This document shows positions 1-8,485 of a stretch of 64,000 nt of DNA, piece after piece; the first letter of the stretch is position 1; every line of letters starts with the position of its first letter. A program made the translations under genes and the position numbers. The stretch is from NCBI RefSeq assembly GCF_014646275.1, contig NZ_BMND01000028.1, positions 1 through 64,000 of the forward strand, read 5' to 3'. The DNA is from Streptomyces kronopolitis (GTDB lineage Bacteria > Actinomycetota > Actinomycetes > Streptomycetales > Streptomycetaceae). The notes under the pieces are model-generated. The model ran no database searches. It was not told the DNA's origin and worked only from the letters and a program-made list of their open reading frames with translations.

Positions 1-2166
1 GTACCGCTGCCGGTGCCGCCCCCGGCGCAGCCGCCCGCCGACGCCGCTGACCGCCCGGCCGCCACCCGCACCGTCGCGCTCGACCCGAGCGTGCCGGCCG
101 CGCTGCGGGCGCTGGGCCAGGAACACCGCGCCACCCTCTTCACCGTGGCCCTGGCCGGCGCCTTCGCCGCCCTGCACCGCTTCACCGGCCGCAACGACCT
201 GGTGATCGGCGTGGCCGGCACCCACCGGCAGGGCCCCGACATGCGCGGCCTGGTCGGACTGTGCGTCAACACCCTCCCGGTCCGGGTCGACACCGCCGGG
301 GACCCGTCGTTCGGCACCCTGGTGGGGCGCGTACGGGACGCCCTGCTCGACGCCCAGCAGGGCCGTGAGGTGCCCTTCGACCTCATCCTGGAGCGGCTCG
401 GCGCCACCGCCCGTGACGCCGAGGGGGCCCCGCTGGTGCGGGTGACCGCGGATGTCCTGGGCACCCCGACGACCCTGCACCTGCCGGGTACCGAGGGCGA
501 GTACGTCGACGTCAGCGCCGGGGAGGCGAAGTTCGACCTGTCCTTCGGCCTGGTCGACGGCGCCGAGCCGGCCGCCCTGGTCCAGTACAGCCGGACCGCG
601 CTGGACGAGGACGCCGCGACCGCGCTGGGTGCGCACCACGCGGCCCTGCTCACCGCGGTCGCCGCCGACCCGGACCTGCGGCTGTCCCGGATGCCGGGTG
701 AGCCGCCGGCCCGCCGCGGCGAGGCGGACGCACACCCGGCCGAGGCGCTGCTGCGGGCCCACCCCGAGGTGGCCGAGGCCGTCGTCGTTCAACCGGCGGT
801 CGGCCCGCTGCTGGCCTACGCCGTCCTGCGGGAGACCGGCGGCCCCGCGCCGGCCGTGCTCCGCGCCCATCTGCGCGCGTCGCTGGCCCCCGACCTGGTG
901 CCCGCCGCGGTGACCCTGCTGGACGCCATGCCGCGCACGGCCGCCGGCACGGTCGATGTGACCCGGCTGCCGGGCCTGCCGTCGGCACCCGCTCCGCAGG
1001 GCGCGCGGGCCGAGGCGGTGACCGAGGGCTTCGCCGCGCTGCTGGGGCAGACGCCCGGGCCGGACGACGACTTCTTCCTGCTCGGCGGCCACTCGCTGAT
1101 CGCCGTGCAGCTCGCCGAGCGGCTGCGCCAGGCGCTGACGCTGCCGCTGACCGGGCTGGACGTCATGCAGGCCCGCACCCCGCGCGCGGTCACCGCGCTG
1201 CTGGACGCCCGCGAGGCGGAGCGGGCCGCCGCCCCGGCGGCCGCCCCCGCCCGCCCGCGGCGGACACGTGAGGGCACGGTCCTGGTCACCGGCGGCACCG
1301 GCGGGGTCGGCGCGTTCGTACTGCGCGAACTGGCCGCCCAAGGACGGCCGGTGCTGGCGCTGGCCCGCCCCGAATCGGCGCATCTGGTCGCCGCGCAGGG
1401 CGTGGATGTCATCGAGGGCGACCTCGGCGACCTGGACTCGCTGCGCAAGGCCGTCGACGGCGCCGACGCGGTGATCCACGCGGCCTGCACCTTCACCCGG
1501 CCCGAGGTCGATGTGACGGCGATGGCGGCGATGATCGGCGCCTGGTCGCGCGGCCCGTTCGTCTTCGTCAGCAGCGTGGACGCCTACGGGCATCCCGGCA
1601 GTGCGTGGGTGGCGGAGGAGTCCGCCCCACAGGCGCCGCTGAGCGCCTACGGGCAGGCCAAGGCCGACTGCGAGGGTCTGCTGCTGCGGGCCGCCGGCGC
1701 CGGGGGCCGGGGCGGCGCGAGCGCCGTCCGCTCCCCCCTGGTGTGGGGAGCCCACCAGCGGCTGCGGGACCAGTTGCGCTGGGGCGCCACCGGGCTGCTC
1801 TACCAGGCCGCGCGGGAGGGCCGGCCGATCGCCCTGCCGCGGCCGGGCACCGGCGGTCACGACTGGTACGGCGCGGCCTGGGTGCACGCCGCGGCGCTGG
1901 CCCGGGCCGTGGTCTCCTGCCTGGACGCCCCCGTGCACGGTGTCGCCAACGCCGTGAGCGGACACGTCTCCTGGCGGGACCTCGCCACCGAACTGACCGC
2001 GCTGCTCGGCAGCGACAGCGAGATCCGGGACACCGACGAGGTCCATCCCGACCTCGACCACCGCTGGCACTACCGCTCCGGGCGGCTGGCCCCGTCCCTG
2101 GCCGAGCAGCCGGGCGAGGACTGGCGTTCCGTCCTGGCGGCCATGGCCGGTCCCCAGGAGGACTGA
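1..2166 (+). CDS. NRPS C-terminal module (partial): C domain end, adenylation stub, PCP, SDR domain
   Basis: The reading frame is open to the left edge, so this is the 3' part of a larger nonribosomal peptide synthetase gene. Numbering from the GTG at 13, residues 1-240 are the second half of a condensation domain (RNDLVIGV near 60, GLCVNTLPVRV near 83-93, PFDLILERL near 122). Residues about 245-325 match only the C-terminal subdomain of an adenylation domain, and the A10-like region reads AAGTVDV, so the usual NGK lysine is missing. A carrier domain follows with LLGGHSL and Ser361 as the likely phosphopantetheine site. Residues 420-717 are an extended SDR with VLVTGGTGGVG and a Y546xxxK550 pair. 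The SDR may release the chain reductively or act on the tethered chain; which one is unknown. The rest of the cluster lies to the left. The domain calls are firm; the function is inferred. Confidence 0.85.
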   Translation, partial: VPLPVPPPAQPPADAADRPAATRTVALDPSVPAALRALGQEHRATLFTVALAGAFAALHRFTGRNDLVIGVAGTHRQGPDMRGLVGLCVNTLPVRVDTAGDPSFGTLVGRVRDALLDAQQGREVPFDLILERLGATARDAEGAPLVRVTADVLGTPTTLHLPGTEGEYVDVSAGEAKFDLSFGLVDGAEPAALVQYSRTALDEDAATALGAHHAALLTAVAADPDLRLSRMPGEPPARRGEADAHPAEALLRAHPEVAEAVVVQPAVGPLLAYAVLRETGGPAPAVLRAHLRASLAPDLVPAAVTLLDAMPRTAAGTVDVTRLPGLPSAPAPQGARAEAVTEGFAALLGQTPGPDDDFFLLGGHSLIAVQLAERLRQALTLPLTGLDVMQARTPRAVTALLDAREAERAAAPAAAPARPRRTREGTVLVTGGTGGVGAFVLRELAAQGRPVLALARPESAHLVAAQGVDVIEGDLGDLDSLRKAVDGADAVIHAACTFTRPEVDVTAMAAMIGAWSRGPFVFVSSVDAYGHPGSAWVAEESAPQAPLSAYGQAKADCEGLLLRAAGAGGRGGASAVRSPLVWGAHQRLRDQLRWGATGLLYQAAREGRPIALPRPGTGGHDWYGAAWVHAAALARAVVSCLDAPVHGVANAVSGHVSWRDLATELTALLGSDSEIRDTDEVHPDLDHRWHYRSGRLAPSLAEQPGEDWRSVLAAMAGPQED

Positions 2167-2181
2167 GCCGCGACCGACGCG

Positions 2182-2207
2182 GCGGACCGGTCCCGGCACC
2201 GGTCCGC
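2182..2207 (+). terminator. Stem-loop after the NRPS gene
   Basis: A perfect 10-bp inverted repeat (GCGGACCGGT / ACCGGTCCGC) with a 6-nt loop starts 16 bp after the stop codon. It lacks a clear T run, as is usual for Streptomyces terminators. Confidence 0.55.
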
Positions 2208-2395
2208 ACCGCGCGGCCGTACCGCCGCCGCATCGCGCCGCGGGTGCACGCCGTTCCGGCGTCGCCCGCGGCGTTGCCGTGTCCGGCCGCCCGCGCCGCC
2301 CACCGAGCGGCCGGACCGGATGGATCCGCGCAGGTCACCGGCGCTCCGGCGGACTCCCGTGGCGCCGCCGGAGCCCGCCGCGCCCACGCCTTCAC

Positions 2396-2427
2396 ATATC
2401 GCTCGCTATTGACATAGGGAACGATAT
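2396..2427. promoter_or_regulatory. Promoter and probable TetR operator of the TetR-P450 operon
   Basis: A 32-bp nested palindrome, ATATCG-N4-CTAT-N4-ATAG-N4-CGATAT, lies just before the TetR gene. It covers TTGACA (2409-2414), a consensus -35 box; TACTGT at 2431-2436 is a possible -10 box with a 16-bp spacer. The start codon at 2444 is then only a few bases past the likely transcription start, so the leader would be very short. The palindrome is locally AT-rich against GC-rich surroundings. That the adjacent TetR binds it is an inference from position and symmetry. Confidence 0.6.
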
Positions 2428-2443
2428 CCCTACTGTGGAGGAC

Positions 2444-3166
2444 ATGAGCCCGGATGCCGACCGCCCTCCCCCGCGCCGACCGACCAGAGCGGAGACCAAG
2501 GCCCGCACCCGCCGGCTGCTGCTCGACGCGGCGGCGCGGACGTGTGCGCGCAAGGGGTTCGCCGGCGCCTCCGTGGAGGAGATCGCCGAGGCCGCGGGGT
2601 TCTCCATCGGCGCGGTCTACTCGAACTTCGGCAGCAAGGACCGGCTGTTCGTGGCGCTGCTGAAGGAGCGCGCGAGCGAGCAGGTGTCCCGGGCGACGAA
2701 GATCGTGGCCGACGCCCAGGCGGGCGACGACCCGGTACCCGCGCTCGGCCGGCTGCTGGCGAACGCCGCCGACAAGGACCCGGACTTCGCGCCGCTCCAG
2801 GCCGAGTTCTGGCTCTACGCGGTGCGCAACCCAGCGCTGCTGGAGACGCTGGCCGAGGAACTCCGCGGCCCCCGGGCCGCGCTGGAGGACCTCATGGTCA
2901 AGGCGCTGGAGCACAACGGGGCGCGGGGCGCCGCGCCCGCCGACGCGGTGGCCACCATCGCGATGGCGCTCTTCCAGGGCCTGCTGCGACAGCGCCGGAT
3001 CGACCCCGCCAGCGTGCCCGACGACCTGCTGGGCCAGGCGATGCAGTGGCTGTTCGCCGGGATCGCGGCCGGCGACACCGCCGGCGCCCCGGGGCCCGGC
3101 AGCACGGACGACACCTCGGCCGCGGCCGACCCCGCGGCCGCCGACCGGCCCGAGGAGAACCGATGA
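2444..3166 (+). CDS. TetR-family transcriptional regulator
   Basis: A 240-aa protein with an N-terminal TetR DNA-binding domain: helix-turn-helix at about residues 43-65 (SVEEIAEAAGFSIGAVYSNF), followed by an all-helical ligand-binding domain. The C-terminal 30 residues are low-complexity (Ala, Asp, Pro). The ATG at 2444 is preferred over the upstream in-frame GTG at 2279 because it starts the TetR fold, follows GGAGGA and lies directly downstream of a good promoter. The stop overlaps the P450 start (ATGA), which suggests translational coupling and shared control through the palindrome at 2396-2427. The ligand is unknown; the P450 substrate or product is a reasonable guess. Confidence 0.9.
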   Translation: MSPDADRPPPRRPTRAETKARTRRLLLDAAARTCARKGFAGASVEEIAEAAGFSIGAVYSNFGSKDRLFVALLKERASEQVSRATKIVADAQAGDDPVPALGRLLANAADKDPDFAPLQAEFWLYAVRNPALLETLAEELRGPRAALEDLMVKALEHNGARGAAPADAVATIAMALFQGLLRQRRIDPASVPDDLLGQAMQWLFAGIAAGDTAGAPGPGSTDDTSAAADPAAADRPEENR

Positions 3167-4404
3167 AGCACGTCGACGCCACGGCCGCGCTGCCGTCGCT
3201 CCAGGACCTGCTCGACCCCCGGCACCAGGCCGACCCCTATCCCCTCTACTCCCGCTGGCGGGCGCGGACCCCGCTCGCGCGGCTCGACGAGCAGCTGATG
3301 GTGCTCACCCGCTACGACGACTGCGCCGCGGTCCTGCGCGACGGGCGGTTCGGGCACCCGGAGGCCGACGACCCCCGGTTCGCCGAGCGGGACCGCCCGT
3401 CCCTGGCCGTACTCGTCGACGACGAGGGCCATCCGGTACGCGGCTTCCTGGGTCTGAACCCACCCGACCACACCCGGATGCGGGCCCTGGTCGCCCAGGC
3501 CTTCACCCGCCGGCGGGTGGAGCGTCTCGCCCCGCGGATCGAGCAGCTCACCGAGGAGCTGTGCACGGCCATGGAGCGCGCGCCGGGACCGGTCGACCTC
3601 ATCGAGGGCCTGGCCACTCCCCTGCCGGTGGCGGTGATCAGCGAACTGCTCGGCATCCCCACGGCCGACCGCCATCGGATGCTGACCTGGTCGCACGCGG
3701 TCGCCCGCGCCCTCGTCCCCGACTTCCTGCTGCCGCCCGGCGCCGCCGAACAAGAGGCGCGTGCCCGCCGCGAGTTCACCGACTACCTGCGCGAACTCGT
3801 CGTCGAGCGCCGCCGCGCACCGGGCGACGACCTGCTCTCGGCGCTGGTCACCGTGCACGACGACGACGGCGACGCGCTGACCGAGAACGAACTGCTGGCC
3901 ACCTGCACGCTGCTGCTGATCGCCGGTCACGAGACCACCGTCAACCTGATCGGCAACGGCACCCTGGCCCTGCTGCGCCACCCCGACCAGCTGGCTCGGC
4001 TGCGCAGCGAGCCGGACCTGATCGACAACGCCGTCGAGGAGCTGCTGCGCTACGACTCGCCGGTCCAGCTCACGCTCCGCTACGCCCTGAAGGACGCCGA
4101 GGTCGCCGGGGTCGCGGTCCCGGCCGGTACCACGCTTCTGCTGCTGATCGGTGCGGCGAACCGCGACCCCGCGGCGTACGGGCGCCCCGAGCGACTGGAC
4201 ATCGGCCGCACACCCCCGCGGCACCTCGCCTTCGGCCAGGGCATCCACTTCTGCCTTGGCGCACCGCTCGCCCGCCTCGAAGCGCAGATCGCCCTGCGGA
4301 CGCTGCTGGCCCGCGCCCCGCGGCTGCGGCTGGCCGGCAAGCCCGAGTGGAAGGACCACATCACGCTGCGGGGGCTGAGCCGGCTTCCGCTCCGGCTCGG
4401 CTGA
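3163..4404 (+). CDS. Cytochrome P450 (bacterial class I type)
   Basis: A 413-aa soluble P450 monooxygenase. Visible hallmarks are the I-helix AGHETT (254-259), ExxR as E293-LL-R296, and the heme loop FGQGIHFCLG with Cys364 as thiolate ligand. Length and order match the CYP105/CYP107-like bacterial group, but I do not assign a subfamily. The ATG overlaps the TetR stop by 4 bp. No ferredoxin or ferredoxin reductase gene is adjacent, so redox partners must come from elsewhere. It may tailor the product of the NRPS to its left or detoxify a TetR ligand; the sequence does not decide. Confidence 0.93.
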   Translation: MKHVDATAALPSLQDLLDPRHQADPYPLYSRWRARTPLARLDEQLMVLTRYDDCAAVLRDGRFGHPEADDPRFAERDRPSLAVLVDDEGHPVRGFLGLNPPDHTRMRALVAQAFTRRRVERLAPRIEQLTEELCTAMERAPGPVDLIEGLATPLPVAVISELLGIPTADRHRMLTWSHAVARALVPDFLLPPGAAEQEARARREFTDYLRELVVERRRAPGDDLLSALVTVHDDDGDALTENELLATCTLLLIAGHETTVNLIGNGTLALLRHPDQLARLRSEPDLIDNAVEELLRYDSPVQLTLRYALKDAEVAGVAVPAGTTLLLLIGAANRDPAAYGRPERLDIGRTPPRHLAFGQGIHFCLGAPLARLEAQIALRTLLARAPRLRLAGKPEWKDHITLRGLSRLPLRLG

Positions 4405-4433
4405 CCCGCCGCTCCCGGCCGCCGCGCGGGAGT

Positions 4434-4451
4434 CCGGTGCCACCGCACCGG
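4434..4451 (+). terminator. Short stem-loop after the P450 gene
   Basis: CCGGTGC / GCACCGG with a 4-nt loop, 30 bp after the P450 stop. It is short, so it may be only a weak terminator. Confidence 0.35.
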
Positions 4452-4497
4452 CGACCGCGCCCCGCCCGCCCTCGTACGAGTGACCCTCGGAGGCCCC

Positions 4498-4983
4498 TTG
4501 CCCACGCCCGAGCGCCCCTCCTCGCCCGGCCCGCCCGGTCCGTCGACCCCGCCCGGTCCGTCGACCCCGTCCGGTCCGTCGACCCCGTCCGGTCCGTCGG
4601 CCCCGCCCTGGGACATCGCCCGGCTCTATCTCGTCGCCGGGCTGGTGATGGGCGGCATCTGGGCCTGGAACCACGGCGCACCGCTGTGGGAACACGCCGT
4701 GAAACTGCTGGTCGTCCTGTTCGTCGGCGCACCGCTGCTGCATCTGGCGCGCGGCCGCCGCGCCGCCCGGCGCCCGCCGCGCCGGTTCCGGCTGTCGTTC
4801 GTCCGGCTGGCCGCCGCCAAGGTCGCCCTGGTCGCCCTCGCCCTCGGCGCCAGTTGGCTGCTGGAGGGCTCGATGACCGACCCCGACCTGGCCGTGGCGG
4901 CCGGGCTGACCACCGTCATCACCCTCCTCGGACCGTTCCTCCACCGCCATCTGATGGTGCGGGCTCCCGCCGCCGCCCGCTAG
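4498..4983 (+). CDS. Small Pro-rich membrane protein
   Basis: A 161-aa protein of unknown function. A Pro/Ser/Gly/Thr-rich N-terminus (about 40 residues, built from GPSTPx hexapeptides) precedes three likely membrane segments: LYLVAGLVMGGIWAW, LLVVLFVGAPLLHLA and, after an Arg-rich loop, AKVALVALALGASWLL. A last hydrophobic stretch lies near the C-terminus. The TTG at 4498 is chosen because GGAGG sits about 7 nt upstream; an in-frame GTG at 4480 is the alternative. It follows the P450 gene on the same strand but is separated from it by a stem-loop. Confidence 0.65.
   Translation: MPTPERPSSPGPPGPSTPPGPSTPSGPSTPSGPSAPPWDIARLYLVAGLVMGGIWAWNHGAPLWEHAVKLLVVLFVGAPLLHLARGRRAARRPPRRFRLSFVRLAAAKVALVALALGASWLLEGSMTDPDLAVAAGLTTVITLLGPFLHRHLMVRAPAAAR
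4537..4608. repeat. 18-bp tandem repeat, four copies
   Basis: Copies of GGTCCGTCGACCCCGYCC start at 4537, 4555, 4573 and 4591, the last diverged. They encode the GPSTPx repeats in the N-terminal linker of the small membrane protein. Such in-frame tandem repeats can change copy number by slippage. Confidence 0.85.
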
Positions 4984-5247
4984 GTCGTGTCCGTAAAGTC
5001 CCGTCGTCCGCCCGGAGGGCGGGGCTCGCGGCGCGGCCCCCTGCCGAACGAGTTGGTACGGCGCGGAAAACGCCGCCCGTCGGCCTGCCCCCGCCGATTC
5101 CTCCGCCCGGCTTGCGACCATGGGGGAACTGCCGGGGCCGGCGCCCGCCGGGTGTGCGACCGCCGCCGGAGCGCGCGGACCGGTCACCGGTACCGGCAGC
5201 CGCGGACCTTCCGCGCGAAGACCTCCGTCGCCGCAAAGGAGCCCTGT

Positions 5248-5757
5248 ATGAACGCCAGCACGGACCTGCTCGTCGATGCCTTCGGCCGGATCCAGGAGGT
5301 CGTCGAGGACGTGGTCAGCGGGCTCGACCCCGACGAACTCGGCACCCGCCCCGAGGACGACGCCAACTCCATCGGCTGGCTGGTCTGGCACCTCACCCGC
5401 ATCCAGGACGACCATCTGGCCGGGGTGGCCGGCACCGAGCAGATCTGGACCGCGGACGGCTGGTACGACCGTTTCGGGCTCCCCTTCGCCGCCGACGACA
5501 CCGGCTTCGCCCACTCCGGCAAGGACGTGGCAGCCGTACGGGACCTGAGCGGGGAGCTGCTGACGGGCTATCACGGCGCGGTGCACGACAACACGGTGCA
5601 ATACCTCGCCGGGATCGATGACAAGGACATGAAGCGGGTCATCGACCGCGCCTGGACCCCGCCCGTCACCCTGGGGGTCCGTCTGGTCAGCGTGGTCGCC
5701 GACGACCTCCAGCACGCCGGGCAGGCCGCCTACGTCCGCGGACTGCTGGGCCGTTGA
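5248..5757 (+). CDS. DinB-like / DUF664 protein
   Basis: A 169-aa four-helix-bundle protein of the DinB/DUF664 superfamily, which includes mycothiol-dependent enzymes and many metal-binding proteins of unknown function. Candidate metal ligands are H48 (in LVWHLTR), H56 (in QDDH) and H156 (in DLQHAGQA), which fits the usual three-histidine site. The ATG follows AAAGGAG. It ends 22 bp from the convergent phosphoesterase gene. A thiol-transferase role with mycothiol is possible in an actinomycete but is not shown by the sequence. Confidence 0.8.
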   Translation: MNASTDLLVDAFGRIQEVVEDVVSGLDPDELGTRPEDDANSIGWLVWHLTRIQDDHLAGVAGTEQIWTADGWYDRFGLPFAADDTGFAHSGKDVAAVRDLSGELLTGYHGAVHDNTVQYLAGIDDKDMKRVIDRAWTPPVTLGVRLVSVVADDLQHAGQAAYVRGLLGR

Positions 5758-5779
5758 GGAGCCGGGCGGACCTGCGGCC

Positions 5780-6283
5780 TCAGCTCCGCGGCGGCAGCCG
5801 GTGCAGCTCCACGGCGGTGAGCCGGCCCGCCGCGATCTCCGCCGTCATATAGGTGCAGTACGGCTGCCGGCGGCGGTCGGTCGGCGAGCCCGGGTTCAGC
5901 AGGCGCAGCCGGTCGCCGGCCGTGGAGTCCCAGGGGATGTGGCTGTGGCCGAAGACGAGGACGTCCAGATCCGGGAAGCGTTCGGCGCACCGGCGCTCCC
6001 GCCCCTGTGCCGGGCCCGTCTCGTGCACGACGCCCAGCCGCACTCCGCCCAGTTCCGCGCGGGCCACCTCGGGCAGCCGGGAGCGCAGTTCCGGGCCGTC
6101 GTTGTTGCCGTACACCCCGATCAGCCGGGCCGCGCGCGCCTCCAGCAGGTCCAGGGTCGCGGCGTCGACCCAGTCACCGGCGTGCACGACAACATCGGCG
6201 CGCGGCACCTCGTCGAGCAGCTGCGGCGGCAGCGCCTTGGCACGCCGGGGCAGATGGGTGTCGGAGACGAGCAGCAGACGCAC
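5780..6283 (-). CDS. Calcineurin-like phosphoesterase (MJ0936/YfcE type)
   Basis: A 167-aa metallophosphoesterase. The two-metal site motifs are all present: D8-T-H10, GD37WVD40, GN60ND62, H87 and GH113SH115. The compact size and motif spacing match the MJ0936/YfcE family of phosphodiesterases. The start is the GTG at 6283, supported by GAGGAG a few bases upstream; frames extending further upstream read through the neighbouring SDR gene in another frame and are not real. It probably forms an operon with the SDR gene, whose stop is 17 bp upstream. The physiological substrate is unknown. Confidence 0.88.
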   Translation of the reverse strand: MRLLLVSDTHLPRRAKALPPQLLDEVPRADVVVHAGDWVDAATLDLLEARAARLIGVYGNNDGPELRSRLPEVARAELGGVRLGVVHETGPAQGRERRCAERFPDLDVLVFGHSHIPWDSTAGDRLRLLNPGSPTDRRRQPYCTYMTAEIAAGRLTAVELHRLPPRS

Positions 6284-6300
6284 GGGGCTCTCCTCGGCGG

Positions 6301-7125
6301 TCAGTGTTCCTGGGCGGTCGGCCGCACCATGATCTCGTTGACCGCGGCATGCGCCGGCTGCGTGACCATGAAGACGAGGGAGCGGGCGATGTCCTCGGCC
6401 CGCAGCCAGCGCTCCGGCGGCAGCCCGTGGGCCGACGCGGCCTGACCGCCGCCGCGGGTCATCTCCGTCGTGGTCATCCCCGGTTCGACCAACCCGACCC
6501 GAACCTGACACCCCGTCACCTCGCGGCGCAGCGCCTCGCTGAAAGAGCACACCGCGTGCTTGGTGGCCGAGTAGACGCTGTTGTCCTTGCGCGGGACGCG
6601 GCCCGCCACCGAGCTGACGTTCACCAGGTCGGCCACGCCGCGCGGCCCCTGCTCCGCCGCGCGCAGCAGATGCGGGAGCGCGGCACGGGACATCCGCAGC
6701 ACCGCCCTGACGTTGAGGTCGATCATCCGGTCCCAGTCCTCGGGGTCGCTGTCCGCGAGCGGGCCGCGGGCGCCGAAGCCCGCGTTGTTCACCACGATGT
6801 CCAGTCGCCCGAAGTGCGCCACGGCCCGCTCGACCGCCTCCGCCGGCTGCGCCGCGTCGCGCAGGTCGGCGGTCAGCACCAGGGACGTGCCGCCGTGTGC
6901 GCCGAGGGACCGGGTCAGCTCGTCCAGCCGCCCGGTGCGGCGGGCGACGAGGGCGACGGCGCAGCCTTCCCGGGCGAGCGCCAGCGCGGTGGCCGCACCG
7001 ATGCCGCTGGAGGCGCCGGTCACCAGCGCCACGGTGCCCGACAGCGGCATCCGGCCATTGCCCCCGTCCGCCTTGGCGGCGCGTGGGGACGCCTCCTGGG
7101 GGTGTTCGCTCTCCGCGGTACCCAT
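6301..7125 (-). CDS. Short-chain dehydrogenase/reductase
   Basis: A 274-aa classical SDR. The cofactor loop TGASSGIG is at 36-43, NNAG at 113-116, and the catalytic set Ser172-Tyr185-Lys189 is intact. The first 25 residues are polar and poorly ordered, so the protein may really start at Met26 (MPLSGTVALV). The arginines after the second strand (VARRTGR) suggest an NADP(H) preference, which is an inference. It likely shares a transcript with the downstream phosphoesterase. The substrate is not predictable. Confidence 0.88.
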   Translation of the reverse strand: MGTAESEHPQEASPRAAKADGGNGRMPLSGTVALVTGASSGIGAATALALAREGCAVALVARRTGRLDELTRSLGAHGGTSLVLTADLRDAAQPAEAVERAVAHFGRLDIVVNNAGFGARGPLADSDPEDWDRMIDLNVRAVLRMSRAALPHLLRAAEQGPRGVADLVNVSSVAGRVPRKDNSVYSATKHAVCSFSEALRREVTGCQVRVGLVEPGMTTTEMTRGGGQAASAHGLPPERWLRAEDIARSLVFMVTQPAHAAVNEIMVRPTAQEH

Positions 7126-7463
7126 CTGCGCGCACTCCTCCCGCTCGGCCGTCCGGCCCGCTTCCCGGTCCGGTGACCCCTACCCCGCCGGAGGCCCGCT
7201 GCCCCTCACCCTCTGCCATCTGCCGCAGGGAGAAGCCCGATGCGGGCGGAATCGGGGCGAGGGCGGCCTCCCGCACTCCGTCCGCATTCCCACGGCATTC
7301 CTCATTCGGCATTCGATATTCGACGTACCGAGGGGATTCCTGACGTTCCGCGTCCGCTCGGACGGCGGCCGGAATTCGGCTGCGCCGCGTTGCCGTACGG
7401 TCCGGGCGAAGTCCCGGCGGGTATGAACCCCGAGAACCCCCCTTTGGCTCCCGGGAGCTGCTC
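7126..7463. promoter_or_regulatory. Divergent intergenic region with heptamer repeats
   Basis: This 338-bp gap separates the leftward SDR operon from the rightward papain-like gene and should hold both promoters. At 7296-7323 four near-identical heptamers (CATTCCT, CATTCGG, CATTCGA, TATTCGA) run head to tail, with a further CATTC at 7285. I see no coding potential that resembles a known protein. Confidence 0.4.
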
Positions 7464-7967
7464 ATGAAGCACACTCACCCCCTGCCCGGCGACATCGGAC
7501 TCACCCGCATATCCGGCATCACCGGCCGGTTGATCCGCTTCGGACAATGGATCAACGGAGACGGATTCGCCGACTACGAACACGCCTTTCTGGTCCTGCC
7601 CGACGACCGGCTGCTGGAGGCCGAGCCGGGCGGGGCGCGCATCGTGGCGCTCGACACCTACGACGGCACCGAGGTGCGCTACGTGTGCCCGGAGCGGCTC
7701 ACCGAACGGCAGCGCGCCGCCGTCTGCGCCGCGGCCACCCGCTACACCGGGGTGCCGTACAGCTTCCTCGACTATCTGGCGATCGCCGCGCACCGCTTCC
7801 ACCTTCCCCTTCCGGGGCTGCGCCGCTATGTCGCCAGCACCCGGCACATGATCTGCTCCCAACTCGTCGACCAGTGCTACGAGGACGCCGGTGTGCACCT
7901 CTTCGCCGACGGCCGCTGGCCCGGTTATGTGACGCCGATGGCGCTCTACAAGCTGCTGGCCCGCTGA
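7464..7967 (+). CDS. Permuted papain-like (YiiX/YebB-type) cysteine hydrolase
   Basis: A 167-aa protein with the circularly permuted NlpC/P60 layout: His40 (DYEHAFLV) comes first, then acidic residues near 52-54 (LEAEPGG), and the candidate nucleophile Cys131 (HMICSQLVD) last. Family members are amidases or peptidases acting on lipid-modified or cell-wall substrates. No signal peptide is visible, so it appears cytoplasmic. GGCTCCCGGGAGCTGCTC precedes the ATG, giving a GGGAG ribosome site. The substrate is unknown. Confidence 0.75.
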   Translation: MKHTHPLPGDIGLTRISGITGRLIRFGQWINGDGFADYEHAFLVLPDDRLLEAEPGGARIVALDTYDGTEVRYVCPERLTERQRAAVCAAATRYTGVPYSFLDYLAIAAHRFHLPLPGLRRYVASTRHMICSQLVDQCYEDAGVHLFADGRWPGYVTPMALYKLLAR

Positions 7968-8085
7968 CCGGCTCTGGATAAACACCGGAAACGGAAACCG
8001 GGGCGGAACCCCCTTGCGCGGCGAGGCGAATACCATGGTCGTCAGAAGTACGCCTGGATTCCGATCGCGCGAGGGGTGGCGGGAA

Positions 8086-8463
8086 ATGCGGCGGCAGCCC
8101 GTACTTGTCTATGACGGCGACTGTGCCTTTTGCACGTCCTGCGTACGGTTCGCCGAGCGCCGGCTGCGGCCGCGCTGTACCACCACGCCCTGGCAGTTCG
8201 CCGACCTCGCGGGACTGGGCGTCACCCAACAGCGCGCGGAGCAGGAGGTGTTGTGGGTGACGCCGACCGGAGAGGTGCACGGTGGCGCCCAGGCCGTGGC
8301 GAAGCTGCTGCTGCGCTCCCGCGGCGGGTGGCCCGTCGTGGGAGCGCTGCTCACCCTCCCGCCCCTGCGCCGGCCGGCTCGCGGCGCGTACCGCCTGATC
8401 GCCCGCAACCGCCACCGGCTGCCGGGCGGCACGGCGGCCTGTGCGATGCCCTCATCCCGTTAG
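8086..8463 (+). CDS. DCC-family thiol-disulfide oxidoreductase-like protein
   Basis: A 125-aa member of the DUF393 family, recognised by the N-terminal VYDGDCAFC motif with Cys13 and Cys16 as a predicted redox pair in a thioredoxin-like fold. The ATG at 8086 is used because the conserved domain starts within seven residues and GAGGGG lies about 9 nt upstream; an in-frame start at 8014 would add 24 unconserved residues. Biochemical functions in this family are poorly defined. Confidence 0.82.
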   Translation: MRRQPVLVYDGDCAFCTSCVRFAERRLRPRCTTTPWQFADLAGLGVTQQRAEQEVLWVTPTGEVHGGAQAVAKLLLRSRGGWPVVGALLTLPPLRRPARGAYRLIARNRHRLPGGTAACAMPSSR

Positions 8464-8485
8464 GGGCTCATCCGGGACGGGCCGG

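Noticed and set aside
2815..5715. A 966-codon minus-strand frame
   Set aside because: It lies antisense to the TetR, P450 and DinB-like genes, matches no family, and is a typical product of high-GC codon bias.
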